Assembly (NCBI GenBank): GCA_004299555.1
Contig: SCQU01000023.1
Coordinates: forward strand, 62,001-126,000
Direction: 5' to 3'
DNA: 64,000 bases
Source: Rhodanobacteraceae bacterium
Lineage (GTDB): Bacteria > Pseudomonadota > Gammaproteobacteria > Xanthomonadales > Rhodanobacteraceae
In this document: in pieces, positions 17,112 to 27,002 of the stretch
Layout of the letters: each line of letters opens with the position of its first letter
Numbering within the stretch: the stretch's first letter is position 1
The notes under the pieces: model-generated
Told to the model about the DNA's origin: nothing
Seen by the model: only the letters and a program-made list of their open reading frames with translations
The model's database searches: none
Made by a program: the position numbers and the translations under genes

Positions 17112-19628
17112 TCAAACGTCGAACGGAGGTGGCTCGGCCGCCACGGAAGTGGGTGTATGCTTGGTGACGCGCTTGGCAACCGGTTTTTTCTTGCCCGCAG
17201 CCTTCCTCGCCGCGGTTTTTTTGGTTACCACCCGGCTGCCAGCCGTTTTTGCCGCCGTGGTCTTCTTCGCCGCGGCCCGCCTGGGTGCGGCCTTCCGCGG
17301 CGCTGCCTTCTTCACCGCGGCCTTCCGCGCCGCACCGCGTCCGTGGCGTACGGGTGCGGCTTCGAGCAGTGCCCTGCACTCGGCCAGCGTCAGCGATTGG
17401 GGCTCGCGCTCCTTCGGCATCCGTGCATTTTTTTCACCATCGGTAATGTAGGGCCCGTAGCGTCCATTCAGCACCTGGACACCGTCCCCGAAGTCGCTGA
17501 TCACGCGATTGGCAAGGAAGGCTTCCTTCTCGTGGATCAGTTCGAGGGCACGCGCCAGCGTGATCGTGTAGGCGTTGTCATCGCCCTTGATCGATGCATA
17601 CAGCTTGCCCTTCTTCACGAACGGACCGAAGCGGCCCATGCCCGACGAGACGGCTTCGCCATCGGCATCCGCCCCGAGCGCACGCGGCAATTTGAAGAGC
17701 TCCAGCGCCTGCGCCAGCGTGATCGTGTGCATGCTTTGCCCGGGCAACAGCGAGGCAAACTTCAGTTTTTCGTCGCTGTCCTTGTCGCCCAGCGCCACGT
17801 ACGGCCCGTAGCGGCCAAGCCGCACCGATACCGGCTTGCCGCTCACCGGATCATCGCCCAGCATCCGCGCACCGGTCGCTTCGGAACGGTCGACCGACTC
17901 CATCTTGTCATCCACCAGTGCCTTGAACGGCTTCCAGAATCCAGCCAGCAGCGGCCGCCATTCCTCTTCGCCGCGGCTGACCGCATCGAGCTCGTCCTCG
18001 AGCTTGGCGGTGAAGTCGTAGTCGACGTAGCGTGTGAAATGGGCGGTCAGAAAATTGGCTACCGCGCGGCCGACGTCGGTGGGTTTGAAACGGCGCGCGT
18101 CCAGCAAGACATATTCGCGGTGGAGCAGGGTCTGGATGATCGCGGCGTAGGTCGATGGCCGCCCGATGCCGTACTCTTCCAGCGCCTTGACCAGGCTGGC
18201 CTCGGAATAGCGTGGCGGCGGTTCGGTGAAGTGCTGGTCGGTCGCGATGTCGGCCAGGGGCACGGCCTCGCCCACCTTCAACGGCGGCAGCTTGCGCGAT
18301 TCCTCGTCATCGTCCGGTTTGGCATCCCGGCCTTCCTCGTAGACGGCAAGGAACCCCGGATCGACCACGGTGGTGCCGGTGGCGCGAAACGCGGCGTCGC
18401 CACCGCAGGGAAATTCAACCGCGACGGTATTGAGCGTCGCGGGTTTCATCTGGCACGCGACCGCCCGCTTCCACACCAGCTCGTAGAGCCGCAACTGGTC
18501 GGGTGTCAGGTACGCCGCCACCGATTTCGGGGTGCGCAGGGCCGAGGTGGGACGCACCGCTTCATGGGCTTCCTGCGCGTTCTTGGACTTGGTCTTGTAC
18601 ACCATCGGGTGGTCGGGCAAGCCCTGCCGGCCAAATTCGCGCTCGACCGTTTGCCGCAACTCGGCCACCGCCTCGTCGGAAAGGTGGGTCGAGTCGGTAC
18701 GCATGTAGGTGATGAGGCCAACGTTGCCCTCGCCGCCGAGTGATACCCCCTCGTACAACCCCTGCGCGATGCGCATCGTGCGGCTGGTCGCCATGCCGAG
18801 CTTGCGCGCCGCTTCCTGCTGCAGCGTCGAGGTGGTGAAGGGCGCGGCCGGACGCCGCTGGCGCTGCCTGGACTGCACATCGCCGACGACAAGCTTGCCG
18901 GCAGCGGCCGCGAGCAACGCACGGCGCGCGGCGTGCGCCGCGGCTTCGTTGGTGAGGTCAAACTGCTCGAACTTCTTGCCGTTGAGCTTGACCAGACGCG
19001 CGGCAAAATCGCCGCTGGCATGGGCAAGCTGCGCTTGCACCGTCCAGTACTCACGCGGCTTGAAGGCTTCGATTTCTTCTTCGCGCTCGACGATCATCCT
19101 GAGCGCCGGCGACTGCACGCGGCCCGCGGAAAGCCCGCGCTGCACCTTGCGCCACAACACCGGCGACAGGTTGAACCCCACCAGGTAGTCGAGCGCGCGC
19201 CGCGCCTGCTGCGCGTTGACCAGGTCATAGGACAGGCCGCGCGGGTGCGCCACGGCTTCCTTGATCGCGCGCGGCGTGATCTCGGAAAACACCACGCGAT
19301 GGGTGTCCTTGCCCTTGAGCAGGCCGCGTTCCTTCAGGATCTCGCTGATGTGCCAGGAAATCGCCTCGCCCTCGCGATCCAGGTCGGTGGCCAGATAAAT
19401 CGACTCGGCCACCTTGGCCGCCTGGGCGATGTCCTCGACGTGCTTGATGTTCTTGTCGATCAGCTGGTAGTCCATCTTGAAGTCGTGGTCGGTGTCGACC
19501 GCGCCTTCCTTGGGCCGCAGATCGCGCACGTGGCCATAGGAGGCCAGCACCTTGAAGTCGGCGCCCAGATACTTGTTGATCGTCTTCGCCTTGGCGGGTG
19601 ATTCGACGATGAGCAGATTTTTGGCCAT
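17112..19628 (-). CDS. topA: DNA topoisomerase I
   Basis: TopA relaxes negative supercoils by a transient 5'-phosphotyrosine break. The 838-residue product begins with the Toprim domain (LIVESPAKAKTINKYLG, with acidic DLDREGEAI). The catalytic Tyr is in GLITYMRTDSTHLS. After the core come three topoisomerase C-terminal repeats, recognisable by GRYGPYVALGD, GRFGPFVKKGK and GRYGPYITDGE, instead of the Cys4 zinc ribbons of E. coli TopA. The last 75 residues are a Lys/Ala/Arg-rich tail that probably adds nonspecific DNA affinity. The ATG at 19628 is chosen since the Toprim domain starts at once; an open frame extends 21 codons upstream. Confidence 0.96.
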   Translation of the reverse strand: MAKNLLIVESPAKAKTINKYLGADFKVLASYGHVRDLRPKEGAVDTDHDFKMDYQLIDKNIKHVEDIAQAAKVAESIYLATDLDREGEAISWHISEILKERGLLKGKDTHRVVFSEITPRAIKEAVAHPRGLSYDLVNAQQARRALDYLVGFNLSPVLWRKVQRGLSAGRVQSPALRMIVEREEEIEAFKPREYWTVQAQLAHASGDFAARLVKLNGKKFEQFDLTNEAAAHAARRALLAAAAGKLVVGDVQSRQRQRRPAAPFTTSTLQQEAARKLGMATSRTMRIAQGLYEGVSLGGEGNVGLITYMRTDSTHLSDEAVAELRQTVEREFGRQGLPDHPMVYKTKSKNAQEAHEAVRPTSALRTPKSVAAYLTPDQLRLYELVWKRAVACQMKPATLNTVAVEFPCGGDAAFRATGTTVVDPGFLAVYEEGRDAKPDDDEESRKLPPLKVGEAVPLADIATDQHFTEPPPRYSEASLVKALEEYGIGRPSTYAAIIQTLLHREYVLLDARRFKPTDVGRAVANFLTAHFTRYVDYDFTAKLEDELDAVSRGEEEWRPLLAGFWKPFKALVDDKMESVDRSEATGARMLGDDPVSGKPVSVRLGRYGPYVALGDKDSDEKLKFASLLPGQSMHTITLAQALELFKLPRALGADADGEAVSSGMGRFGPFVKKGKLYASIKGDDNAYTITLARALELIHEKEAFLANRVISDFGDGVQVLNGRYGPYITDGEKNARMPKEREPQSLTLAECRALLEAAPVRHGRGAARKAAVKKAAPRKAAPRRAAAKKTTAAKTAGSRVVTKKTAARKAAGKKKPVAKRVTKHTPTSVAAEPPPFDV

Positions 19629-19732
19629 GGCGTAACTCGATCGGAATGGGTGCTTGTGTCCCCGCTTGGGGGCAACCGGATCGTCCAGCATCCGGCACGG
19701 GTGGAAAGGTACCGCGGTTACGCGTCAGGGCG

Positions 19733-19787
19733 GTCAGCGCGCTGACGCCCTTATATAGTGAACGCACGCATGGGGTGGGTCTGTCAA
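19733..19787 (-). promoter_or_regulatory. Putative topA promoter with palindrome at the start site
   Basis: On the minus strand a TTGACA (19787-19782) and a TATATA (19757-19752) precede topA. Their spacing of 24 bases is too long for one standard promoter, so they may belong to two. A perfect 14-base palindrome, GTCAGCGCGCTGAC (19733-19746), falls where transcription from the TATATA box would begin and could be an operator. Confidence 0.35.
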
Positions 19788-20926
19788 GCGCCCGCCTGCA
19801 GCAGGCGCTGCCAGCGACCGTTGCTTGCGGCCGCCACCGCCCCTTCCAGTTCCAGCAACAACAGCATCGAGGATAACGCCGCCGGCGCCAATTGGGTACG
19901 CGCAGCCAGTTCGTCCAGGGACGCGGGTGCATCGTCCAGAGCCGACAAAAGCCTTGCGTAATCAGGATCCTGCGCATGCAGCCCGGCCCCGGCGGCATTC
20001 CCGGTTGCCGCCGGAACCGCCAGCCGCGCCGCGAGCTCCGCGCCCAGCGCCTGCGCGGCCGGTGCCAGCGCCTCGATCACCTCGGCCGCGGTTTCAACCA
20101 GCCGGGCGCCATCGCGAATCAGGCGGTGGCAACCCTTGGCCAAGGGGTTGTGGATGGAACCCGGCAGCGCGAAGACTTCCTTGCCGCCTTCGGCCGCCAG
20201 GCGCGCGGTGATGAGCGAACCCGACTGCAGGCCAGCTTCGACCACCAGTATCCCCAGCGCAAGCCCCGCGATCAGCCGGTTGCGACGTGGAAAATGCCCG
20301 GGCCGAGCCTCTGTTGCAAGGGGAAATTCGCTGACGATCGCACCGTGTTCGATGATGTTTGCCGCAAGTTCACGATGCTTTCTGGGGTACACCACATCCG
20401 CGCCGGTACCGACCACCGCTACGGTTGCCGCACCCGCTTCGAGCGCCGCGGCATGGGCGGCACCATCAATGCCATCGGCCATGCCACTGGTAATCGTGAG
20501 CCCCGCGCGTCCGAGCGTGCGCGCAAAATCACGTGCGGTGGCCAGCCCTTGCGCGGTCGCGCTGCGGGCACCGACGATTGCGATCTGCGGGCCCAGCAGC
20601 AACGCCGGATCGCCCGCCACGAACAGCGCGGCCGGTGGTTGCGGAATGGCTTCAAGCTGCGGCGGAAAATCGGCCTCGCTGCAACACACAAGCCGGTGGC
20701 CAGGCATCGCCAGCCACGCAAAATCGGCGTCCAGGCGGGCCTGATCCGGGCGCTCGATCCCGGCCAGCACCGCCTGATCCAGCCCCGCGCTCTGGCGCCA
20801 CCGGCGGGCATCGCGGCACGCGGCGCGCGCCGAGCCGGCCTGTTGCAACAAGGCGCGCACCCCCACACCGCCCAATCCGGGGGCGCGCAAAAGGGTCAAC
20901 CAGGCCCGCAGTTCGTCAGCGTCCAT
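19784..20926 (-). CDS. dprA: DNA-processing protein DprA
   Basis: DprA protects incoming single-stranded DNA and loads RecA on it during natural transformation. The 380-residue product has an N-terminal SAM-like region (about residues 1-70). The Rossmann-like core (90-300) carries IAIVGARSATAQG, ITSGMADGIDGAAH, VVGTGADVVYPRKH, VSEFPL, FPRRNRLIAGLA and SGSLITARLAAEGGKEVFALPG, all DprA signatures. A C-terminal winged-helix-like region (320-380) ends the protein, as is usual. A TAAACT hexamer ends six bases before the ATG and no ribosome site is visible, so the transcript may be leaderless. smg (DUF494), often found between dprA and topA in related bacteria, is missing here. Confidence 0.95.
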   Translation of the reverse strand: MDADELRAWLTLLRAPGLGGVGVRALLQQAGSARAACRDARRWRQSAGLDQAVLAGIERPDQARLDADFAWLAMPGHRLVCCSEADFPPQLEAIPQPPAALFVAGDPALLLGPQIAIVGARSATAQGLATARDFARTLGRAGLTITSGMADGIDGAAHAAALEAGAATVAVVGTGADVVYPRKHRELAANIIEHGAIVSEFPLATEARPGHFPRRNRLIAGLALGILVVEAGLQSGSLITARLAAEGGKEVFALPGSIHNPLAKGCHRLIRDGARLVETAAEVIEALAPAAQALGAELAARLAVPAATGNAAGAGLHAQDPDYARLLSALDDAPASLDELAARTQLAPAALSSMLLLLELEGAVAAASNGRWQRLLQAGA

Positions 20927-20951
20927 GCGCCCAGTTTACGGGGCGCGCGGA

Positions 20952-20980
20952 CAAAAACGGCGCGGACAAAGCCGCGCCGT
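20952..20980 (-). terminator. Rho-independent terminator of the LysM gene
   Basis: Downstream of the LysM gene, on the minus strand, a nine-base stem (ACGGCGCGG pairing with CCGCGCCGT, loop of six) is followed by a short run of T. It separates the LysM gene from dprA, whose own start signal lies just after it. Confidence 0.6.
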
Positions 20981-21002
20981 CTTGTAGGAATCGCCCCGAA
21001 AC

Positions 21003-22127
21003 TTACTTTGGCGCCTCCAGCTGGTCGCCGACCCGGACCGGCCGGATGCCATCCATCACCAGCCCGTAGCTCACATGCGCGAAGGTACGGAACACCATCA
21101 CGTGGCCCTCGTACTCGTTCGGCAGCTTGACCTTGGGCGAGAACATGCGGCGGTCGCTGTTGCCGGTGACGTCGTCGGCCACGGTTTTACCTGGCTGGTA
21201 GATCGCGAACGTGGTGCCGTTGTCCACTCCCTGTTCACTGCCGACATTCAACACCACCACGTCGCGCGGTCCCTGCACCGAAATGCTGTCATAGCCATTG
21301 GTCAGCGCCACGACATAAGCGTTGCTCGGCGCATGCAGCGGCGGGTGCGGATAGAACGTAAAGTCATACGGCGTGTCATCGACCGGCAGCAACCTGTCGC
21401 CGGCGCGGATCGCCATGTTGGCATTGGTCAGCAACACGGTGGCGGGATCGCCCGTTTTCAGGACCTTGGCGGTGCCGATCACCTTGACCTCGACGCCCAG
21501 CACGTGCCGGCTATTGCCCCACATGTTGTCGTTGCGGGAGTCTTCCTGCCACGGCCCCGGTACCAGATCCACGTTGTCGGTCAACAAGTGACCGACGTCC
21601 ACCGGCTGGGGGCTCTGGAATTTCGATTGCCGGTAAATGTGGGTGGGCCGCACCACCGCGTAACGCTGGTCGACGCTGGCACCCGCGAGCTTGCGCACGT
21701 AAAGGTTCATGCCCTCGGTCGCGCGTGGCTCACCGCTTTCAACCGCAACGACATACGGCGACGCCTTCAGCTGATCCAGCGTGACGATGCGGAAATCCTT
21801 GAGGAACGGCTGGATCGCCGACAACGGCAACGATGGAATTGGATTGGCCTGGACCGGCGCGCGCTTGGCGATGTGCAGGCCGTTCACGTCCAGATCCAGG
21901 ACGTCGCCCGGATAGATCCGGTGCGGGTTGTAAACCTGCTGGTTCACATCCCAGATTTCCGGCCACAGCCACGGCTTTTGCAGGAAACGCGCAGCAATGC
22001 TCCACAGCGTGTCGCCTTTTTGCACCACATAGGTATGCGGGGCATCGGCACGCAACTGGGCGCCCGCGGCGTAGGCGGCAAACGCAATCAGCAGGCCTGC
22101 ACTCAGCGCAAGTAGTCTCTTAAGCAT
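21003..22127 (-). CDS. LysM-domain secreted protein
   Basis: This 374-residue protein begins with a signal peptide (KRLLALSAGLLIAFAAYAAG, residues 3-22). One LysM domain follows (about 33-90: HTYVVQKGDTLWSIAARF, NPHRIYPGDVL), which binds N-acetylglucosamine-containing glycans such as peptidoglycan. The rest, about 280 residues, is a predicted beta-rich region without a motif I can name. LysM proteins of this size just upstream of dprA are typical of gammaproteobacteria; their role in the envelope is not well defined. The ATG at 22127 is chosen because it places the signal peptide at the N-terminus. It is divergent from def. Confidence 0.85.
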   Translation of the reverse strand: MLKRLLALSAGLLIAFAAYAAGAQLRADAPHTYVVQKGDTLWSIAARFLQKPWLWPEIWDVNQQVYNPHRIYPGDVLDLDVNGLHIAKRAPVQANPIPSLPLSAIQPFLKDFRIVTLDQLKASPYVVAVESGEPRATEGMNLYVRKLAGASVDQRYAVVRPTHIYRQSKFQSPQPVDVGHLLTDNVDLVPGPWQEDSRNDNMWGNSRHVLGVEVKVIGTAKVLKTGDPATVLLTNANMAIRAGDRLLPVDDTPYDFTFYPHPPLHAPSNAYVVALTNGYDSISVQGPRDVVVLNVGSEQGVDNGTTFAIYQPGKTVADDVTGNSDRRMFSPKVKLPNEYEGHVMVFRTFAHVSYGLVMDGIRPVRVGDQLEAPK

Positions 22128-22164
22128 GACCGGCAATCCCCCGATCCCCCACAAGTTTCAGCCG

Positions 22165-22192
22165 AGTGTACCCGAATGGTTGGCCGCGGCAA
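22165..22192 (-). promoter_or_regulatory. Putative sigma-70 promoter of the LysM gene
   Basis: On the minus strand TTGCCG (22192-22187) and TACACT (22170-22165) are 16 bases apart, giving a predicted start near 22158 and a leader of about 30 bases. Confidence 0.45.
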
Positions 22193-22325
22193 GCAAAAAT
22201 TTCACATTTGCTGACGAAGTCCGCCCCGCCATGGCAGCCAGCCGCGGCACTGGTACCCTAGGGGCCAACGTGAAACGGGCGACCGCCGCCCCCATTTGAG
22301 CTTCAGCCCCTCGCCGCGGTTCACC

Positions 22326-22829
22326 ATGGCCAAACTCGACATTCTTGAATATCCGGACCCGCGCCTGCGCCTCAAGGCGCACCAGGTCACCGCGTTTGAC
22401 GCGCCACTGGCCAAGCTGGCCGCCGACATGCTGGAAACCATGTACGCGGCGCCGGGTATCGGCCTGGCGGCGACCCAGGTCAACGTCGCACAGCGGTTGC
22501 TGGTGCTGGATGTATCCGAAGACCACGACGCTCCGCGCGTGTTCATCAACCCTGAACTGCTCGAATCGCGTGGCACCGAAGTCTGCCAGGAAGGGTGCCT
22601 TTCATTTCCGGGCATGTATGCCGACGTCCAGCGCAAGGACTGGGTGCACGTCCGCGCGCAGGACGTGACCGGCAAGCCTTTTGAAATCGAGACCGACGGG
22701 CTGCTGGCGGTCTGCATCCAGCACGAAATGGATCACCTCATCGGCAAGGTGTTCGTCGACTACCTGTCGCCGTTGAAGCGCACGCTGCTGCTGCGCAAGC
22801 TGGAAAAACAGCGGCGCCACGCCGGCTGA
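22326..22829 (+). CDS. def: Peptide deformylase
   Basis: Def removes the formyl group from the N-terminal methionine of new proteins using a metal ion. The 167-residue product is almost the length of the E. coli enzyme. All three motifs are intact: [17 protein letters not shown] (metal-binding Cys) and HEMDHLIG (two metal-binding His and the catalytic Glu). The ATG at 22326 gives the standard start [15 protein letters not shown]; the frame is open ten codons further upstream but those residues are not family-like. fmt follows after six bases and rsmB overlaps fmt, forming the common def-fmt-rsmB operon. Confidence 0.97.
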   Translation: MAKLDILEYPDPRLRLKAHQVTAFDAPLAKLAADMLETMYAAPGIGLAATQVNVAQRLLVLDVSEDHDAPRVFINPELLESRGTEVCQEGCLSFPGMYADVQRKDWVHVRAQDVTGKPFEIETDGLLAVCIQHEMDHLIGKVFVDYLSPLKRTLLLRKLEKQRRHAG

Positions 22830-22835
22830 CCACCG

Positions 22836-23783
22836 ATGCCCGCACAGGCCCCGTTGCGGCTGGTATTTGCCGGCACCCCCGAGTTTGCGGTGGCGGGATT
22901 GCACGCCTGCATTGACGCCGGCGCGCAGGTCGTTGCCGCCTACACCCAACCCGATCGCCCGGCCGGGCGCGGCCGGAAGCTCAGTGCCAGCCCGGTCAAG
23001 CAGGCCGCGCGTGCAGCCGGCATTCCGGTCGAGCAGCCCGCCTCACTGAAAGCGCCGGAGGTGCAACAGCGCCTGCGTGACTACGCGCCGGACCTGCTGG
23101 TGGTCATCGCCTACGGACTCATCGTGCCCCGCACCGTACTGGCGATCCCGCCGCTAGGTGGCTGGAACATACACGCCTCGCTGCTGCCGCGCTGGCGTGG
23201 CGCGGCGCCCATCCAGCGCGCGCTCCTCGCGGGCGACCGCAAAACCGGCGTATGCCTGATGCAGATGGACGCCGGGCTGGACACCGGCCCGGTGCTGGTG
23301 CGCGAAACCCTCGTGATCCGCGCCGACGACACCGGCGGTTCGCTGCACGACCGCCTGGCCGCGGCCGGCGCGCGCCTGCTGGGCGCGGCGCTGCGCCGGG
23401 CGTTTGCGTCCGCAGCGCTGCCGGCGACGCCGCAGGCGGCAGACGGCGCGGTCTACGCGCACAAGCTCGACAAGGCCGAAGCGCGGCTGGACTTCACCCG
23501 GCCGGCAACGGAGCTTGAGCGCAAGGTGCGCGCCTTCAACCCGTGGCCGGTGGCCGAAGCCAAGCTGGCCGGTGAGCGGGTACGCGTATGGGCGGCGCAG
23601 GTGCTGGCGGTTGATGCCGCGTCGACCGCCCCGGCGGGCAGCGTCCTTGGCGCCAGCAAGCACGGCATCGACATCGCCTGCGGCGAGGGCGCGCTGCGGA
23701 TCCTCAAGCTGCAGCGCCCTGGCGGCCGCGCCATCAGCGCGGCCGATTACCTGAATGCCCGCCCGGAGTTGCGCCGGCCATGA
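22836..23783 (+). CDS. fmt: Methionyl-tRNA formyltransferase
   Basis: Fmt transfers a formyl group from 10-formyltetrahydrofolate to the initiator methionyl-tRNA. The 315-residue product has the N-terminal formyltransferase domain with [10 protein letters not shown] at the start and the folate-site signature [16 protein letters not shown], followed by [17 protein letters not shown]. The C-terminal tRNA-binding beta-barrel (about residues 205-305) begins near LDFTRPA. Its last four bases overlap the first of rsmB (ATGA), so translation is coupled. Fmt and Def act on opposite ends of the same process. Confidence 0.97.
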   Translation: MPAQAPLRLVFAGTPEFAVAGLHACIDAGAQVVAAYTQPDRPAGRGRKLSASPVKQAARAAGIPVEQPASLKAPEVQQRLRDYAPDLLVVIAYGLIVPRTVLAIPPLGGWNIHASLLPRWRGAAPIQRALLAGDRKTGVCLMQMDAGLDTGPVLVRETLVIRADDTGGSLHDRLAAAGARLLGAALRRAFASAALPATPQAADGAVYAHKLDKAEARLDFTRPATELERKVRAFNPWPVAEAKLAGERVRVWAAQVLAVDAASTAPAGSVLGASKHGIDIACGEGALRILKLQRPGGRAISAADYLNARPELRRP

Positions 23784-25078
23784 CCGATACGCGCGCGCTG
23801 GCGGCAACCGTGCTGGCCGACGTGGCGCTGGCCGGCGCCTCGCTCCGCGAACGCCTGCAGCCTGCACAGGCGCGGCTGGCCGACCCGCGCGATCGCGCCC
23901 TCTTGACCGCGCTCGTCAGCGAAGGCGCGCGTTGGTGGCTGCGTTTTGACCCGGCGCTCGACACGCTGCTGCAAAAGCCCCTGCGCACGCGCGAACCTGC
24001 CCTGCACGCGCTGCTGGTGCTGGGCCTGGTGCAGCTCGAGGTGCTGAAGGTACCGCCGCACGCGGCGGTCGCGGCGAGCGTGGACGCCACCCGCGCGCTG
24101 GAACGCGGCGGCTTTGCCAAGCTCGCCAACGCCATCCTGCGCCGCTGGCTGCGTGAGCGCGACGTGCGGAATGCGCAGCTTGACCGCGACGCCGTCACGC
24201 GCACGGCCCACCCACGCTGGTTGCTCGACCTGCTCGCGCATGACTGGCCCGGCTGCTTTGACGCGATCCTCGCCGCCAACAACGCGCCCATGCCACCGAT
24301 GTTGCGGGTCAACACCCGCCGCACCCGGCGCGCGGAAGCCCTCGGGGCCCTGGCGCAAGCGGGGGTCGAAGCTGCAGCCCACCCCGACCTGCCCGATGCG
24401 ATCACGCTCGCCGCCAACACCGACGTCACCCGCCTGCCGGGGTTTGCCGCCGGCCACCTGTCGGTGCAGGACGGCGCCGCCCAGTGCGCGGCCGGACTGC
24501 TCGACCTCGGCGCGGGCCTGCGGGTGCTGGATGCCTGCGCGGCGCCCGGCGGCAAGGCATGCCACGCACTGGAGCGCGCGAACGTGGACCTGCTCGCGCT
24601 GGAGCTTGACGCCCGGCGCGCCCATGCGGTCACAGCGAACCTCGCGCGGCTTGGCCTCAGCTGCCGCGTCGCAACCGGTGACGCCGGCGACCCGGCGCCG
24701 TGGTGGGATGGCCGCCCCTTCGACCGGATCCTGCTGGACGCGCCGTGCTCGGCCACCGGGGTGATCCGCCGGCACCCGGACATCAAGCTGCACCGGCGCC
24801 GCGACGACATCGCCGCCATGGCCCGCGGGCAGTCGCGCCTGCTGTCGGCCCTGTGGCCCCTGCTCGCAGCGGGTGGAACGCTGGTGTACGCAACGTGTTC
24901 GGTGTTGCGCGCCGAGAACGAGTGCGTCATCGACGCGTTCATCGGCGCGCACGGCGCTGCGCAACCGCACGCGTTCGAGTTGCCCGCGGGCCGTCGCGCG
25001 GGTGCGGGCTGGCAGATCCTGCCGGGCGAAGGCGGCCTCGACGGCATGTTCTACGCGGTGCTGAAAAAATCCGCGTGA
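23780..25078 (+). CDS. rsmB: 16S rRNA m5C967 methyltransferase
   Basis: RsmB methylates C967 of 16S rRNA using S-adenosylmethionine. The 432-residue product begins with a NusB-like RNA-binding domain (residues 1-135), then the methyltransferase domain. Motif I reads DACAAPGGK; motif IV reads DAPCSATGV with one catalytic Cys, and motif VI reads YATCSV with the second Cys, the pair used by m5C RNA methyltransferases. The start overlaps the fmt stop by four bases. It is the last gene of the operon; the convergent glycosyltransferase gene ends nine bases downstream. Confidence 0.96.
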   Translation: MTDTRALAATVLADVALAGASLRERLQPAQARLADPRDRALLTALVSEGARWWLRFDPALDTLLQKPLRTREPALHALLVLGLVQLEVLKVPPHAAVAASVDATRALERGGFAKLANAILRRWLRERDVRNAQLDRDAVTRTAHPRWLLDLLAHDWPGCFDAILAANNAPMPPMLRVNTRRTRRAEALGALAQAGVEAAAHPDLPDAITLAANTDVTRLPGFAAGHLSVQDGAAQCAAGLLDLGAGLRVLDACAAPGGKACHALERANVDLLALELDARRAHAVTANLARLGLSCRVATGDAGDPAPWWDGRPFDRILLDAPCSATGVIRRHPDIKLHRRRDDIAAMARGQSRLLSALWPLLAAGGTLVYATCSVLRAENECVIDAFIGAHGAAQPHAFELPAGRRAGAGWQILPGEGGLDGMFYAVLKKSA

Positions 25079-25086
25079 CGCGCGCT

Positions 25087-26061
25087 TCAGCGCCCGAACA
25101 GGCGGCGCGGCAACAGCAGCTTCAACGCGCGTTCCAGGCTCTTGCGCCGCAACCCCGGATGCCGCACGCCGCGCCATAGCGGGCCGAGCCATTGCCGCCG
25201 CGGCCGATCGAGGATGGCCTCGCGCATGTCGGCTTCAAGCTCATACATGGCGGCCAACGCAAGCCCGAGCTCACGGCGTTCGCGCGGCAAGGCAGGACAG
25301 GCCGCCACGCAACGCCGCTGGTCGGCGGCAATGTCGCGATACATGGCGATCACGCGCCGGTGGCGGCGTTCAAACCCCGCGTAATCCCTGCCGCTGCGGT
25401 CAAACACCCGGTCATTGAGGTTGCCACCGTGCAGGCGGTACCTCAGCAACGGCTGCTGCAGGCACAGGCAATCACCCAGCAACGCCGCGCGCAGGGTGAG
25501 CATGTTGTCCTCGACGCTGCCCGCCAGCGGCGGCAGCCCAGCGACCAGGCCGCGCCGAAACGCCATCGAGGCACCCAGCACCGTCACCAGCTTTCCGCGC
25601 CGCAACAGCCAGCGCTGGTCGATGCGTTCGGGCAGCCCGCGCACGCCCGGGGCGATCAGCGCGCCACCGGCATCGACGTCGTCCACGCTTGAACCCACCA
25701 GTTGCGCCGCGGGGTTGGCAACGAACGCCTCCACCAGGCTTTGCACGCGGTGGGGGTAGGCGATGTCGTCGCCCGCCATGCACACCACGATGTCGCCATG
25801 GGCCAGCGCCACGAGCTCATTGAGATGCGCGCACAGGCCGAGATTGCGTGCGCTACTGCGCAGCTGTACGCGCGGATCGCCATGCACCGCCGCACGCGCG
25901 GCATCGAAGGTGCCATCGCCCGAGGCATCATCCGACACGATGATTTCACAGGGATACGTTTGCGCCAGCGCAGAGGCGACCGCCTCGGCGATGGTGGCCC
26001 GCATCCGGTAGGCGATCACCAGCAGCGTGACGCTGGGCCACGGGTTTTCCGGCGCCGTCAC
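25087..26061 (-). CDS. Family 2 glycosyltransferase
   Basis: This 324-residue protein has the GT-A fold of family 2. The nucleotide-binding start reads VTLLVIAYRMRATIAEAVASAL, the first acidic motif is IIVSDDASGDGTFD, and the metal-binding DxD-like motif reads MAGDDIAYP, followed by EDN as the likely catalytic acid region. No membrane helix is visible. The GTG start at 26061 overlaps the stop of the upstream GT2 gene by four bases (GTGA), which explains the choice over a much longer open frame. Donor and acceptor are unknown; position beside a WaaE-like enzyme, ArnT-like enzymes and a GT9 enzyme suggests a lipopolysaccharide or similar surface glycan. Confidence 0.85.
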   Translation of the reverse strand: MTAPENPWPSVTLLVIAYRMRATIAEAVASALAQTYPCEIIVSDDASGDGTFDAARAAVHGDPRVQLRSSARNLGLCAHLNELVALAHGDIVVCMAGDDIAYPHRVQSLVEAFVANPAAQLVGSSVDDVDAGGALIAPGVRGLPERIDQRWLLRRGKLVTVLGASMAFRRGLVAGLPPLAGSVEDNMLTLRAALLGDCLCLQQPLLRYRLHGGNLNDRVFDRSGRDYAGFERRHRRVIAMYRDIAADQRRCVAACPALPRERRELGLALAAMYELEADMREAILDRPRRQWLGPLWRGVRHPGLRRKSLERALKLLLPRRLFGR

Positions 26062-26828
26062 GGGCCGGCACCCTGCTGCAACAGCCACAGGCGCGCGAAT
26101 TTCTCGCGCGCATAGTCGGCTTCCATGCACGCAAACAGGAAGCCGCGCCAGCCGTCGCGGTAGCCGCCGCGCAACAGGAATCCCCGCAGGAAGCGCCACG
26201 CCGGATGCGTCACCAGGTCCAGCAGCTTCGCGCGACGCCCCCGCGCGTGCATGTCGGCCGCCATCAGCGTCGCGTAGCGGCGATAGCGTGCGAGCTGGTC
26301 ATCCAGCGAACGATAGGCGCGGTGTTCCAGCTCGCCGGCGAGCGTCACCACGCGGCCATCGACGCTGACGTGCTCGTGGATTTCGCGGTCGCCGCGCCAG
26401 CCGCCGCGCCGGCGGTCAAACAGGCGCAGCACGCGATCGGGATACGCGTTGCCGTGGCGCAAAAACGCACCGAAGTACTCCGTCGCGCGCGCAAAGCGAT
26501 AGCCCGCCGCGGCCGCAAAACCGGCCTCACGCTCGGCTTCCATGGAAATTTGCAATGCCGGCGTCACGCGCTCGTCGGCATCCAGGCACAGTACCCAGTC
26601 GTGGCGCGCCTGCGCGACCGCAAAATCCTTTTGCGCGCGATAGCCCGCGAACGGGTGGTCAAGCACCCGCGCGCCGCGCGCGACCGCGCGCGCGCGCGTG
26701 TCATCGGTCGAGCCGGAGTCGACCACCACGATCTCGTCGCAAAACGCCAGCGAGTCGAGACACGCGCCGATGCGGTCGGCCTCGTTCAGGGTGATGATGC
26801 AGGCCGACAGGCCGGGCCTTGCGGGCAT
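26058..26828 (-). CDS. WaaE/KdtX-like family 2 glycosyltransferase
   Basis: This 256-residue protein resembles the WaaE/KdtX group of lipopolysaccharide core glucosyltransferases. It starts with LSACIITLNEADRIGACLDSL, then IVVVDSGSTDDT and QKDFAVAQARHDWVLCLDADERV, which contains the metal-binding Asp residues. RLFDRRRGGWRGDREIHEHV is also typical of this group. No transmembrane segment is clear. It is the first gene of a two-gene leftward unit; a TAAACT (26861-26856) lies 27 bases upstream as a possible -10 box. The exact sugar and linkage cannot be told. Confidence 0.85.
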   Translation of the reverse strand: MPARPGLSACIITLNEADRIGACLDSLAFCDEIVVVDSGSTDDTRARAVARGARVLDHPFAGYRAQKDFAVAQARHDWVLCLDADERVTPALQISMEAEREAGFAAAAGYRFARATEYFGAFLRHGNAYPDRVLRLFDRRRGGWRGDREIHEHVSVDGRVVTLAGELEHRAYRSLDDQLARYRRYATLMAADMHARGRRAKLLDLVTHPAWRFLRGFLLRGGYRDGWRGFLFACMEADYAREKFARLWLLQQGAGP

Positions 26829-27002
26829 CGCGGTGTACCGTTGGGAATCGCCGCCAGTTTAGCGGCCGGTACGCCCTGCAAGCGCGGGCCGGTTGGACAA
26901 CCCGCGGTGCCGCAGGGACAATTTTGTGCCGCGGGCTGCCAGGCCCGCCGCTCCGCCGCTGCCAAACGGCACACGGTTTCCCGCCCCCCCCCTGCCGCGC
27001 CC

